From the NCBI RefSeq assembly GCF_041360795.1, contig NZ_JBFUPW010000003.1, positions 511,556-575,555 on the forward strand: a stretch of 64,000 nt of DNA. The letters run 5' to 3'. The notes under the pieces were generated by a model. It searched no databases. It worked only from the letters and a program-made list of their open reading frames with translations, and had not been told where the DNA came from. Numbering within the stretch: the first letter of the stretch is position 1; each line of letters begins with the position of its first letter. Origin of the DNA: Arthrobacter_E sp041360795. Lineage in GTDB: Bacteria; Actinomycetota; Actinomycetes; Actinomycetales; Micrococcaceae. The translations under genes and the position numbers were made by a program. Below, piece after piece: positions 54,304 to 62,716 of this stretch.

Positions 54304-55794
54304 ATGCAGAACATCACGCACTGGATCAACGGCAAGCCGGTCGAGGTCGACGGCAGCCGCTTCGGCGACGTCACCAACCCCGCCACGGGCAAGGTCAGCG
54401 GCCGGGTCGCGCTCGCGAGCAAGGCCACCACCGACGAGGCCGTGGCCGCGGCGGCCGCCGCCTTCCCGGGCTGGCGCGACACCTCCCTGGCCCGCCGCGT
54501 GCAGGTCCTCTTCGCCTTCCGCGAGCTGCTGAACGCCCGCAAGTCCGAACTGGCCGCGATCATCACGGCCGAACACGGCAAGGTCCTGGAGGACGCCCTG
54601 GGGGAGATCGCCCGAGGTCAGGAGGTCGTGGAGTTCGCCTGTGGCATCCCGCACCTGCTCAAGGGCGGCTACACCGAGAGCGCCTCCACCAAGGTGGACG
54701 TCCACTCCCTGCGTCAGCCGCTGGGCGTCGCCGCGATCATCTCGCCCTTCAACTTCCCGGCGATGGTGCCCATGTGGTTCTTCCCGGTCGCGATCGCCGC
54801 CGGCAACACCGTCGTGATCAAGCCGAGTGAGAAGGACCCGACCGCCGCCAACTGGCTCGCCTCCCTCTGGAAGGAAGCCGGGCTGCCGGACGGCGTGTTC
54901 AACGTCCTGCACGGTGACAAGGAAGCCGTCGACGCCCTGCTGGACTCCCCGGAGGTCTCGGCCGTCTCCTTCGTCGGCTCCACCCCGATCGCCCGCTACG
55001 TCTACGAACGCGGCACCGCCACCGGTAAGCGCGTCCAGGCACTCGGCGGGGCGAAGAACCACATGCTGGTCCTGCCCGACGCCGATCTGAACCTCGCCGC
55101 CGACGCCGCCGTGAACGCCGGATTCGGCGCCGCGGGCGAGCGCTGCATGGCCATCTCCGCCGTGGTCGCCGTGGACGCGATCGCGGACGAACTCGTGGCC
55201 AAGATCGCCGAGCGCACCCGCACCCTGCGGATCGGCGACGGCACCCGCGGCTGCGACATGGGACCGCTCATCACCGCAGCCCACCGCGACAAGGTGGCCG
55301 GCTACATCGACGCCGGTATCGACCAGGGCGCCACCGTGGTCCTGGACGGCCGCCACCCCAGCCCCGACGCCGAGGGCGACGGCTTCTTCCTCAACCCCAC
55401 CCTCTTCGACAACGTCACCCCGGACATGACCATCTACCAGGACGAGATCTTCGGCCCCGTCCTCTCCGTGGTCCGCGTCCCCGGCTTCGACGAGGGCCTG
55501 GAGCTCATCAACTCCAATCCCTACGGCAACGGCACGGCCATCTTCACCAACGACGGCGGGGCGGCGCGCCGCTTCGAGAACGAGGTCACCGTGGGCATGG
55601 TCGGCATCAACGTGCCGATCCCCGTGCCGATGGCCTACTACTCCTTCGGCGGCTGGAAGAACTCCCTCTTCGGCGACACCCACGCCTACGGGGCCGACGG
55701 CGTGCACTTCTTCACCCGCGGCAAGGTGGTGACCACGCGCTGGCAGGACCCCAGCCACGGCGGGCTCAACCTCGGTTTCCCCACCAACTCCTGA
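54304..55794 (+). CDS. mmsA: CoA-acylating methylmalonate-semialdehyde dehydrogenase
   Basis: Converts methylmalonate (or malonate) semialdehyde to propionyl-CoA (or acetyl-CoA). The 496-residue protein has ISPFNFPAMVPMWFFP, KPSEKDP, SFVGSTPIARYV, LGGAKNHM, the catalytic Cys281 in GAAGERCMAIS and GINVPIPVPMAYYSFGGWKNS, all of the MmsA/IolA type. AAAGGACC precedes ATG 54304. With the aminotransferase it can degrade beta-alanine or related omega-amino acids. Confidence 0.95.
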   Translation: MQNITHWINGKPVEVDGSRFGDVTNPATGKVSGRVALASKATTDEAVAAAAAAFPGWRDTSLARRVQVLFAFRELLNARKSELAAIITAEHGKVLEDALGEIARGQEVVEFACGIPHLLKGGYTESASTKVDVHSLRQPLGVAAIISPFNFPAMVPMWFFPVAIAAGNTVVIKPSEKDPTAANWLASLWKEAGLPDGVFNVLHGDKEAVDALLDSPEVSAVSFVGSTPIARYVYERGTATGKRVQALGGAKNHMLVLPDADLNLAADAAVNAGFGAAGERCMAISAVVAVDAIADELVAKIAERTRTLRIGDGTRGCDMGPLITAAHRDKVAGYIDAGIDQGATVVLDGRHPSPDAEGDGFFLNPTLFDNVTPDMTIYQDEIFGPVLSVVRVPGFDEGLELINSNPYGNGTAIFTNDGGAARRFENEVTVGMVGINVPIPVPMAYYSFGGWKNSLFGDTHAYGADGVHFFTRGKVVTTRWQDPSHGGLNLGFPTNS

Positions 55795-55800
55795 GTCGTT

Positions 55801-55830
55801 CCGGGCTCCCCGCGGCTGCGGGGAGCCCGG
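55801..55830. terminator. hairpin after mmsA
   Basis: 13-bp perfect stem (55801-55813 with 55818-55830) and a GGCT loop, 6 bp after the mmsA stop. Confidence 0.8.
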
Positions 55831-55928
55831 GCGGCCGTGTGACGGACCGCCCGGGCGGGCGCGCCGTCGTCGTGCATTCCCTTCAGATCCATCCTTAGAC
55901 TCCACTCTTAGACGCAAAGGACCCTCTC

Positions 55929-57320
55929 ATGAGCCTCGAGACGCTCCCCGGCACGGAGACCACCCCGCCCACCGCCGAAGAGATCGAAGCCGGACGACGC
56001 GCCCACGAACTGGACCGCGCGCACGTCTTCCACTCCTGGTCCGCCCAGGACACCCTCAACCCGCTGACGATCCTCAAGGCCGCGGGCTCCGAGATCTGGG
56101 ACGGGGAGGGCCGGCGTCTGATCGACCTCTCCAGCCAGCTGGTCAACACGAACATCGGGCATCAGCACCCCCGCGTGGTCGCCGCCATCCACGCTCAGGC
56201 CGGCAAGCTCTGCACCATCGCGCCGCAGCACGTGAACGAGGCCCGCTCCGAGGCGGCCCGTCTGGTCACCGAGCTGGCGCCGGAGGGCCTGAACCACGTG
56301 TTCTTCACCAACGGCGGTGCGGACGCCAACGAGCACGCCATCCGCATGGCGCGCCTGCACACCGGCCGTCGCAAGGTCTTCTCGGCCTACCGCAGCTACC
56401 ACGGCGGCACGGAGCTGGCCGTCAACGTCACCGGCGACCCGCGCCGTTTCCCCAACGACGCCGGCGACTCGGGCGTCGTGCACTTCCTCCCGGCATACCT
56501 GTACCGCTCGTACTTCGGCTCCACGACCGAGGCCGAGGAGACCGAGCGCGCGCTCCGGCACCTGGAGGACATGATCCTTCTGGAGGGCGCCGCGAACGTG
56601 GCCGCCGTCATCCTGGAATCCGTCCCCGGCACTGCAGGCATCTACGGGCCGCCCGCGGGGTACCTGGAAGGCGTGCGGGAGCTCACCCGCAAGCACGGGA
56701 TCCTGTTCATCGCGGACGAGGTCATGGCCGGTTTCGGCCGCACCGGGGAATGGTTCGCGATCGACCGCTGGGGCATCACTCCGGACCTCATCACCTTCGC
56801 CAAGGGCGTCAACTCGGGCTATGTTCCGCTCGGTGGCGTGATCCTCTCCGACGAGGTCTTCGACACCTTCCGCCAGCGCGTGTACCCGGGCGGTCTGACC
56901 TACTCCGGTCACCCCCTGGCCTGCGCCGCGGCCGTGGCGACCATCGAGACCATGCGGGAAGAGGGCATGGTGGAGAACGCCCGGCGTCTGGGCGAGGAGA
57001 TCATCGGCCCGGCTCTGGAGGCGTTCAAGGAGAAGCACCCGAGCGTGGGCGACGTCCGTGGCTCCGGCGTCTTCTGGGCGATCGAGCTGGTGTGGGACCG
57101 CGAGACCCGTGAGCCTCTGGCGGCCTACGGCGGTTCCAGCCCCGAGATGAACGCCGTGATCGCGGAGATCAAGGCCGGGGGCGTGCTGCCCTTCGCCAAC
57201 TTCAACCGCATCCACGTGGTCCCCGCGCTCAACATCCCGGACGAGCAGCTGCGGGAGGCGCTCGCCGTCATCGACCGCGCGCTGGATGTCGCCGACGCCG
57301 CCGTGGCCGCCCGGGCCTGA
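55929..57320 (+). CDS. class III PLP-dependent aminotransferase (omega-amino acid type)
   Basis: A 463-residue fold-type I aminotransferase with FTNGGADANEHAIRMAR (PLP-phosphate binding), YRSYHGGT, DEVMAGFGRTGEW, and PLP lysine Lys292 in ITFAKGVNSGYVPLGG. It resembles beta-alanine/4-aminobutyrate:pyruvate aminotransferases. Its place after mmsA and the divergent PucR gene suggest a beta-alanine or similar degradation route; the exact donor is not fixed by sequence. Confidence 0.9.
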   Translation: MSLETLPGTETTPPTAEEIEAGRRAHELDRAHVFHSWSAQDTLNPLTILKAAGSEIWDGEGRRLIDLSSQLVNTNIGHQHPRVVAAIHAQAGKLCTIAPQHVNEARSEAARLVTELAPEGLNHVFFTNGGADANEHAIRMARLHTGRRKVFSAYRSYHGGTELAVNVTGDPRRFPNDAGDSGVVHFLPAYLYRSYFGSTTEAEETERALRHLEDMILLEGAANVAAVILESVPGTAGIYGPPAGYLEGVRELTRKHGILFIADEVMAGFGRTGEWFAIDRWGITPDLITFAKGVNSGYVPLGGVILSDEVFDTFRQRVYPGGLTYSGHPLACAAAVATIETMREEGMVENARRLGEEIIGPALEAFKEKHPSVGDVRGSGVFWAIELVWDRETREPLAAYGGSSPEMNAVIAEIKAGGVLPFANFNRIHVVPALNIPDEQLREALAVIDRALDVADAAVAARA

Positions 57321-57425
57321 CCGCCGGATCTCCCACGCGCTGCCGGGCCGGCTGAGTAGGCTGGAGCCGAACGTTCGACGGCGCGTGGGAGCCGATGCGG
57401 CCCCCGACGGGAAGGGATGGATTGC

Positions 57426-58019
57426 ATGAGGGTTCTGCTGGTGGGTGCCGGAGGGCACGTGGGGCGGGCTGCTCTGGAGGCGCTCCAGGGCCGGCACGAG
57501 GTGCTGCAGGCGTCCCGGCATGGCGACATCCCGGTGGATCTGCGGGACGAGTCGTCAATCCGGGCGATGTATGAGAAGGCCGGAACGGTCGATGCCGTGA
57601 TCTGCTGCACGGGCTCGGTGCCGTTCAAGCCGCTGGGGGAGCTCTCGGCCGAAGACTTCCGGTCAGGCTTCGAGGACAAGGTGCTCGGCCAGGTCAATGT
57701 CGTCCGCCTGGGGACGGACCTGGTGGCCGACCGCGGTTCCTTCACCCTCACGAGTGGCGTTCTGGCCCGCGAGGCGATCCTCACGGGTGCTGCGGCGTCC
57801 CTTGCCAATGGCGCTCTGGAGTCGTTCGTCCTGGCGGCCGCCCCTGAACTGCCCCGTGGCCTGCGCATCAACGCGGTGAGCCCGAGCGTCTTGGAGGACG
57901 CTCCGGGGTACTTCGACTCCTTCCCCGGCTTCACCCGGATCCCGTCCGACGTACTGGGACAGGCGTATGTGAAGTCGGTGGAGGGGATTCAGACAGGCCA
58001 GGTGTACGCGCTCGGCTGA
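57426..58019 (+). CDS. short-chain dehydrogenase-like protein
   Basis: A 197-residue SDR-fold protein with MRVLLVGAGGHVGRAAL as the NAD(P) loop, VDAVICCTG, and a C-terminal RINAVSPSVLEDAPGYF. The usual YxxxK catalytic motif is not clear (SLANGALESF occupies that site), so it may have an altered function. ATG 57426 is favoured because AAGGGATGG gives a proper spacing; 57417 is too close to the RBS. The last 89 bp overlap the opposite-strand dnaE2-like reading frame. Confidence 0.8.
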   Translation: MRVLLVGAGGHVGRAALEALQGRHEVLQASRHGDIPVDLRDESSIRAMYEKAGTVDAVICCTGSVPFKPLGELSAEDFRSGFEDKVLGQVNVVRLGTDLVADRGSFTLTSGVLAREAILTGAAASLANGALESFVLAAAPELPRGLRINAVSPSVLEDAPGYFDSFPGFTRIPSDVLGQAYVKSVEGIQTGQVYALG

Positions 58020-60708
58020 GTTGGGGAGCGTGGATGACGGCGGCCAGCCCGGCGGGCGCCCTGCTGGGGGTCTCCGAACCTGCCTCTGAGTCCGCTGCCT
58101 CTGGGTCCGCAGCGTCTGGGTCCGCACTCGCGTCGTCGTGGGGCTCAGCCTCCGCACCGCCCTCGACGGGAGATCCGGTGACGAGGCCTTCGTCGTCGTG
58201 GACCTCAAGCCGGTCCCCGAGCGGCAGCGCCAACTGACCGCGGACTCCGGCGCGGGAGGTGCCGACCGGGCGAGCGCCGAGTTCCTGCAGGTTCCGGACC
58301 ATCGCCGCGCGCGCATCCTGGCCGTTCTGGCCGCCCTCGGAGCTGCACAGCGACTCGAGTGCTCCGGCTTCGGCGAGCTTCCTGACGGTCGCGCGGGAGA
58401 GGGCGGCCCGGGTGAACAGCTCTTCCACCGAGCGGTAGGGGCGTCCGGCCACCAGGCGTTTTCGCTCGGCGGTCGACACCCCGGACACGTCACGCAGCCC
58501 CGGGCGCAGTCCGCTGCCGCCGGATCGTCCGCCGGTTCCGGGGGCGACTCCGTCGGCCGTCGCCCGGTCAGCCTCCACCGCACACTCCTCGGAACTCTGG
58601 TTCACATCGAGCGGCAGCACAGGAATCCCCAGGCGCCTCGCTTCGGCTCGGAGCAGGTGACGCGGTGCTGACTCCGCTGGACAGTCCCAGCATGCGGCGA
58701 TGAACGCCGCCGGGTGGCGGGATCTGAGCCAGGCCATGTGGTGAGCGGCCATCGCCTCCGCGGGATCGGTGAAAGCAGGCGTCTCCGACTCGGTCGCGGT
58801 GACCGGGGCGGTTGCCTCAGCCGGTTCCATGTCCAGCGCGGTGAGACCGGTTGAGGGCTCCTCGCTCTGAGGTTTTCGGAGCGGTGGTTCCTGGAGCCCC
58901 AGTTTCCGGAGGGTCCGGGCGATGACGGTCTGCGTCGCCGATTCCCGCAGAGTGACGCGAAGGGCTCCCCAGTGAACCAGGTCGTCGGGCGCGTACTGGC
59001 TGAGCGGCAGGCCCGAGCCGCCCGGCTGGGTCGGGACGCGGTGCAGAAGCGAAGCGTCTCCGAAGAGCAGCCCGGAGCTCTGCCGGGAGAGCCCGCCGGG
59101 AAGCGTGCCGGAGGGATCGGAAGTCCCGAGCAGCGGCTCCACCACCTCGTTGGGCAGCACAGGGGCATCGGGCAGTGCAGGTGCCTCAGGCAGCACGGCC
59201 GCCTCGGCCAGTACGGGGGTGTGGGGCAGCACGCGGGCCTCGAATGGCGCATCCGCAGCGGGCACTGAGCCCAGGAGGCACACCCGGCCCTTGCCGAATC
59301 GCCGCGCCAGGGCCCGGTGAACCTCACGCAGTCTGCCTGATTCGAGATCCAGCTCGATCCCGGGGAAAACCGGAAGCTGCTCCGTGCCGTCGGCCGCTGC
59401 GCTCGCGGCGAAGAAGCCGTCATACGCCGTTCCGTGGTTGAGCGGATTGACGGGCGTGATGCCCAGCAGATGGGCGGCAAGGCTCGCGTTCGCGACACCC
59501 CTGCCTTGTACGCGGATGCCGAGACCGCTGATCGTCTGAGTGACTTCAGCGGCGGCGAGCAGGAACGGTGCGGCGCCGCGGGATTCGACGACGGCGAGCT
59601 CGTGGGCCAGGCGTGCACGCAGCTCCGGCATGATCGCTTCCCTCCCGGCCTCCACGCTGCGTTCCAGGGCTTCCCGGCATCGATCGGCAAGCTCCGCGTC
59701 CGGGGATTGCGTGAGATCGAGGACCGCCGGTTCGGGCAGTGACCACGAGCCCCAGCCCAGATCACGGGCTGGATCCAGTCGGCAGCTCTCCGCCAGTTGC
59801 TCCGTGTCCTGGAGGAGACGGGTCAGGTCCTTCACTCGGAGGTCGGCCGCATGACCGATCTCTCGGGCGGTCTGCTCCATGCCACGGACATCCTTGAGGT
59901 ACGCCTGGGCCCCTGCGGCCTGCGGATGATCCCGACGGGACGGTGAACGGGAGTCTCTGAGGGAATTCCCCGCGCTGAGGGAGCGAGGTCCCGCGACAGC
60001 GATGGCGGCGCGGGGTCCCTCCGCCGGGTAAGGGGGGTCTGTGAGGTGACGGACGGCGTTGCTCAGAATCGCCGGCACGTGGTGTTCCCGGGCCAGTTTG
60101 AGCATCCGTGCCGCATGCGCCGTGGTGAACGTGCGCCCCTGGGGCTCGTGGTGGCTGACGACTTCCGCGGCGAGGGTTCCGGTGGGCATGGCCGCGAGCC
60201 ATTCCTTGAACAGCGTCCGGGGCCGCAGGTAGCGGGGCCCGTGCATGGCGAGGCCGACGTCCGACTCCGGCCCGACCAGGACCGTCAGCACCGGCGATCC
60301 AGTCACAGGGTCCACGGATCGAGCGGCCAGTTCCTGGCGCGTCACGCCCACCACGACGGTGCTTCCCGAGCGGCCTGCGGAGTGCGCGTGAGCGTCCGTG
60401 ACCAGGCGGCAGAGGGCAACGTATCCAGAGCTTCCACCCCGTGCCAGGACCACCACCCGACCGGAGACTCGACCCCGGCCACCTTCCCCGTCCGGCTCGA
60501 GCACGGCGAGGTCCACGCCGAGAACGGGGTCCAGCCCTTGGGAGCGACAGGCGACGACGTGCTCGACGGCGCCGTACAGCCCGTCACGGTCGGTGCAGGC
60601 CAGGGCCGTCGCACCGTCCCGGGCCGCAGCCTCCGCCAGCTCGGCGGGGGTGGCTGTGCCGAGCCCGGGGGTGAAGGTCGTGGCGACGTGCAGATGGGTG
60701 AAGCTCAT
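57931..60708 (-). CDS. degenerate DnaE2/ImuC-like DNA polymerase III alpha homolog
   Basis: A 925-residue protein collinear with DnaE2 (usually about 1,050-1,150). PHP part: LHVATTFTPG and CTDRDGLYG replace LHCHSAYSF and TDHDGLYG, losing metal histidines. Palm: VQGRGVANASLAAHLLGIT is retained, but PDIDxDxES reads PGIELDLES and the later KVD reads RVT. Most fingers sequence is missing: a hexapeptide-like VLPEAP/ALPDAP run follows the palm and only the end of that domain (HHMAWLRSRHPAAFIAACW onward) and an HhH segment remain. A low-complexity acidic tail runs into the SDR gene. Probably not a functional polymerase; pseudogene or repurposed factor. Confidence 0.8.
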   Translation of the reverse strand: MSFTHLHVATTFTPGLGTATPAELAEAAARDGATALACTDRDGLYGAVEHVVACRSQGLDPVLGVDLAVLEPDGEGGRGRVSGRVVVLARGGSSGYVALCRLVTDAHAHSAGRSGSTVVVGVTRQELAARSVDPVTGSPVLTVLVGPESDVGLAMHGPRYLRPRTLFKEWLAAMPTGTLAAEVVSHHEPQGRTFTTAHAARMLKLAREHHVPAILSNAVRHLTDPPYPAEGPRAAIAVAGPRSLSAGNSLRDSRSPSRRDHPQAAGAQAYLKDVRGMEQTAREIGHAADLRVKDLTRLLQDTEQLAESCRLDPARDLGWGSWSLPEPAVLDLTQSPDAELADRCREALERSVEAGREAIMPELRARLAHELAVVESRGAAPFLLAAAEVTQTISGLGIRVQGRGVANASLAAHLLGITPVNPLNHGTAYDGFFAASAAADGTEQLPVFPGIELDLESGRLREVHRALARRFGKGRVCLLGSVPAADAPFEARVLPHTPVLAEAAVLPEAPALPDAPVLPNEVVEPLLGTSDPSGTLPGGLSRQSSGLLFGDASLLHRVPTQPGGSGLPLSQYAPDDLVHWGALRVTLRESATQTVIARTLRKLGLQEPPLRKPQSEEPSTGLTALDMEPAEATAPVTATESETPAFTDPAEAMAAHHMAWLRSRHPAAFIAACWDCPAESAPRHLLRAEARRLGIPVLPLDVNQSSEECAVEADRATADGVAPGTGGRSGGSGLRPGLRDVSGVSTAERKRLVAGRPYRSVEELFTRAALSRATVRKLAEAGALESLCSSEGGQNGQDARAAMVRNLQELGARPVGTSRAGVRGQLALPLGDRLEVHDDEGLVTGSPVEGGAEAEPHDDASADPDAADPEAADSEAGSETPSRAPAGLAAVIHAPQLSRARTPGLSESPPPTSHTPVPVRRTGSG

Positions 60709-60731
60709 GGCTGGTGAGTTCTGCCTGCGAC

Positions 60732-61109
60732 TCAGACCGTCTGGGTGAAGTCCGCGTAGAGGACGTTGCCGGATCGCTCCCCGAGATCCGCGGAGTCCGC
60801 GCGGTCCAGCAGCGGCGCATCGTGGACCTTGATCAGACGCCACTGGTCCGGCTCGGTGTAATGGGCGAGGTCCAGCGTCAACTCCTGGCCGTTCAGATCC
60901 CTCACCAGCTGGACCCGCCAGATCTCGTAATCCACCAGGTCCCCGCTGTGTCCGCAGCCTGCCCGGCTGTCCTCGGCCCACCGGGCCTTGCGGGTGTACC
61001 AGCGGCTGGGGATCTGGCATACCCGGTACTCCCGCCCGTCATAGGACACGAAGGCCGGAATGTTCCCCGTGGAGCAGATGACGTTCAGGCGCTGGGTGAA
61101 GGAGCCCAT
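60732..61109 (-). CDS. DUF6504-like protein of the imuB/dnaE2 neighbourhood
   Basis: A 125-residue protein (MGSFTQRLNVICSTGNIPAFVSYDGREYRVCQIPSRWYTRKARWAEDS...) resembling the small DUF6504 proteins that sit between imuB and dnaE2 in actinobacteria; it has several aromatic and basic residues and no known catalytic motif. GGAGG lies 6 bp before ATG 61109. It is 23 bp upstream of the dnaE2-like gene. imuA and imuB are not adjacent. Family assignment is from memory of the pattern. Confidence 0.7.
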   Translation of the reverse strand: MGSFTQRLNVICSTGNIPAFVSYDGREYRVCQIPSRWYTRKARWAEDSRAGCGHSGDLVDYEIWRVQLVRDLNGQELTLDLAHYTEPDQWRLIKVHDAPLLDRADSADLGERSGNVLYADFTQTV

Positions 61110-61167
61110 GGTGTACCTCCGTGGTGGACCGGGACGGACGATGCGCCCTGGCCCCAGAGGCGCACCT

Positions 61168-61183
61168 TCGAATGTATGTTCGA
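61168..61183. promoter_or_regulatory. LexA (SOS) box upstream of the DUF6504 gene
   Basis: TCGAATGTATGTTCGA is one mismatch from the actinobacterial LexA consensus TCGAAC-N4-GTTCGA. It is 59 bp upstream of the DUF6504 start. Confidence 0.85.
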
Positions 61184-61256
61184 ATAACGCCAGTCTACGT
61201 CAGCCCCACTGACATTAATTCCCCACCCCGGACGTCACCCGTCCGCGTCGGACGTG

Positions 61257-62054
61257 TCAGCCGATCTTGAAACCGCCGTCGCTGTGCAGCAGCTGTCCAT
61301 TGATCCACGAGCCCGCGTCGGAGAACAGGAAACGCACCAGGTTCGCCGTGTCCTGGGCGGTCCCGAGCCGTCCCGCCGCGGTCTCCCTCAGACACCAGGC
61401 GCGCACCTCATCACTCATCCATCCGGTGTCCACGGGGCCGGGATTGATGACATTGGCCCGCACGCCGCGGTCCGCGAGCTCGGTGGCCGCCGCAATCACG
61501 ATGCGGTCCAGGGCGCCCTTGCTGGCGCCGTAGGGGAGGTTGTAGGCCACGTGATCACTCGTCAGTGCGACGATCCGGGCCTCCGCCCGCCCGGGTTCGT
61601 CGAGCACCGGCAGCCGGTCGGCGAAGGCTTTGATGAGGAGCCAGCTGGCCCGTGCGTTGACGGCGAAGTGCCGGTCCCAGCTTTCCAGGCCGGTGTCCAG
61701 AAGAGCGCTGTCCACCGACTCGCAATGGGACATCACCAGTCCTGTCAGCGGTCCGAGCCGGTCGGCGGCATCCCCGATGAGGGCCGCCGGCACCTCCGGG
61801 TCGGCGAGGTCTCCGGGTAGCAGCTCGACCACGGCGCCCAGCGCACGGCACTCCTCGGCGACGGCGGCGGGGGCGTCGGCGTCCCGCTCCAGGCCGAGGC
61901 GCTCGTTGTAGGGGGTCCAGTAGTTGAGGGCCAGATCCCACCCTTCTTCGGCCAGGGCGAGGGCGAGGGTGGCCCCGATCGACCGACGCCGCCCGACACC
62001 GGTGATCAGTGCGATGGGCCGCTGTTCTCTGTTCATGCCCCGATCTCTGTTCAT
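61257..62054 (-). CDS. short-chain dehydrogenase/reductase
   Basis: A 265-residue classical SDR: ALITGVGRRRSIGATLALALAEEG (NAD(P) loop), ARIVALTSDHVAYNLPYGASKGALDR with the YxxxK pair and an upstream Ser, and VINPGPVDTGWM. An 18-bp tandem duplication at the 5' end supplies two ATG starts (62054 and 62036), giving MNRDRG-MNREQ. Substrate unknown. Confidence 0.87.
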   Translation of the reverse strand: MNRDRGMNREQRPIALITGVGRRRSIGATLALALAEEGWDLALNYWTPYNERLGLERDADAPAAVAEECRALGAVVELLPGDLADPEVPAALIGDAADRLGPLTGLVMSHCESVDSALLDTGLESWDRHFAVNARASWLLIKAFADRLPVLDEPGRAEARIVALTSDHVAYNLPYGASKGALDRIVIAAATELADRGVRANVINPGPVDTGWMSDEVRAWCLRETAAGRLGTAQDTANLVRFLFSDAGSWINGQLLHSDGGFKIG

Positions 62055-62211
62055 GCCCCGACTCTAGGGGGCGCCCCGTGCAGTGGCCACCCCTGGGGAT
62101 CCGGCGAGCAGATGCGGCCTTTCTCTGCCGGGCCAGTCTTCACCGGGCCAGTCTTCGCGGTGCCATTTCGTCAAGGTGCCGCTGCTTCGCGGGGTCAGTT
62201 GCTTTACGGTG
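62055..62211. other. short imperfect direct repeats between the SDR and arsC genes
   Basis: CGGGCCAGTCTTC occurs twice in tandem near 62129-62158, and GGTGCCA/GGGTCAG/GGTGTCAG-like variants continue to 62217. No promoter or gene is clear; the SDR gene is presumed to start transcribing here. Confidence 0.5.
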
Positions 62212-62637
62212 TCAGTCCGACGGCGCCGGCAGCGACGTGATCAGTTCCTCGACCCGGGCCCGGATCTCATCGCGGATCGGGCGGACGGCTTCCACCCCTT
62301 GTCCGGCCGGGTCGTCCAGCACCCAGTCCTCGTAGCGCTTGCCGGGGAAGTAGGGGCAGCTGTCGCCGCACCCCATGGTGATGACGACGTCGGAATCCCT
62401 GACCGCCTCGGTGGTGAGGACCTTCGGGATCTCCGCCGAGAGGTCGATCCCGACCTCCGACATGGCTTCGACAGCGGCGGGATTGACGGCGTCGGCCGGT
62501 TGAGAGCCCGCGGAGCGCACCTCGATGGCGCCCTGCGAGAGGTGAGTCAGGAAAGCAGCCGCCATCTGGGACCGCCCCGCGTTGTGGACGCAGACGAAGA
62601 GCACGGATGGACGGGCGGCGCTCGCAGGCAATGTCAT
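62212..62637 (-). CDS. arsC: low-molecular-weight-phosphatase-fold arsenate reductase ArsC
   Basis: A 141-residue protein with the P-loop FVCVHNAGRS (nucleophile Cys16), then TMGCGDSCPYFPGKRYEDWVLDDPAG, which holds the second and third cysteines and the catalytic Asp. It fits thioredoxin- or mycothiol-coupled arsenate reductases of actinobacteria. No arsenite exporter or arsenic-type ArsR gene is adjacent. Confidence 0.87.
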   Translation of the reverse strand: MTLPASAARPSVLFVCVHNAGRSQMAAAFLTHLSQGAIEVRSAGSQPADAVNPAAVEAMSEVGIDLSAEIPKVLTTEAVRDSDVVITMGCGDSCPYFPGKRYEDWVLDDPAGQGVEAVRPIRDEIRARVEELITSLPAPSD

Positions 62638-62716
62638 GACGGGTTTCCTTGGTGTCGAGAATCGCAGATCGGGGTGGTCGGGGGAGTGGAGACGACGGCG
62701 GCACAGGCCTGGCAGG

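Noticed and set aside
62212..62637. Arsenic resistance operon
   Set aside because: Only arsC is present; the ArsR-type gene at 20309 is 42 kb away and has no metal-binding cysteines.
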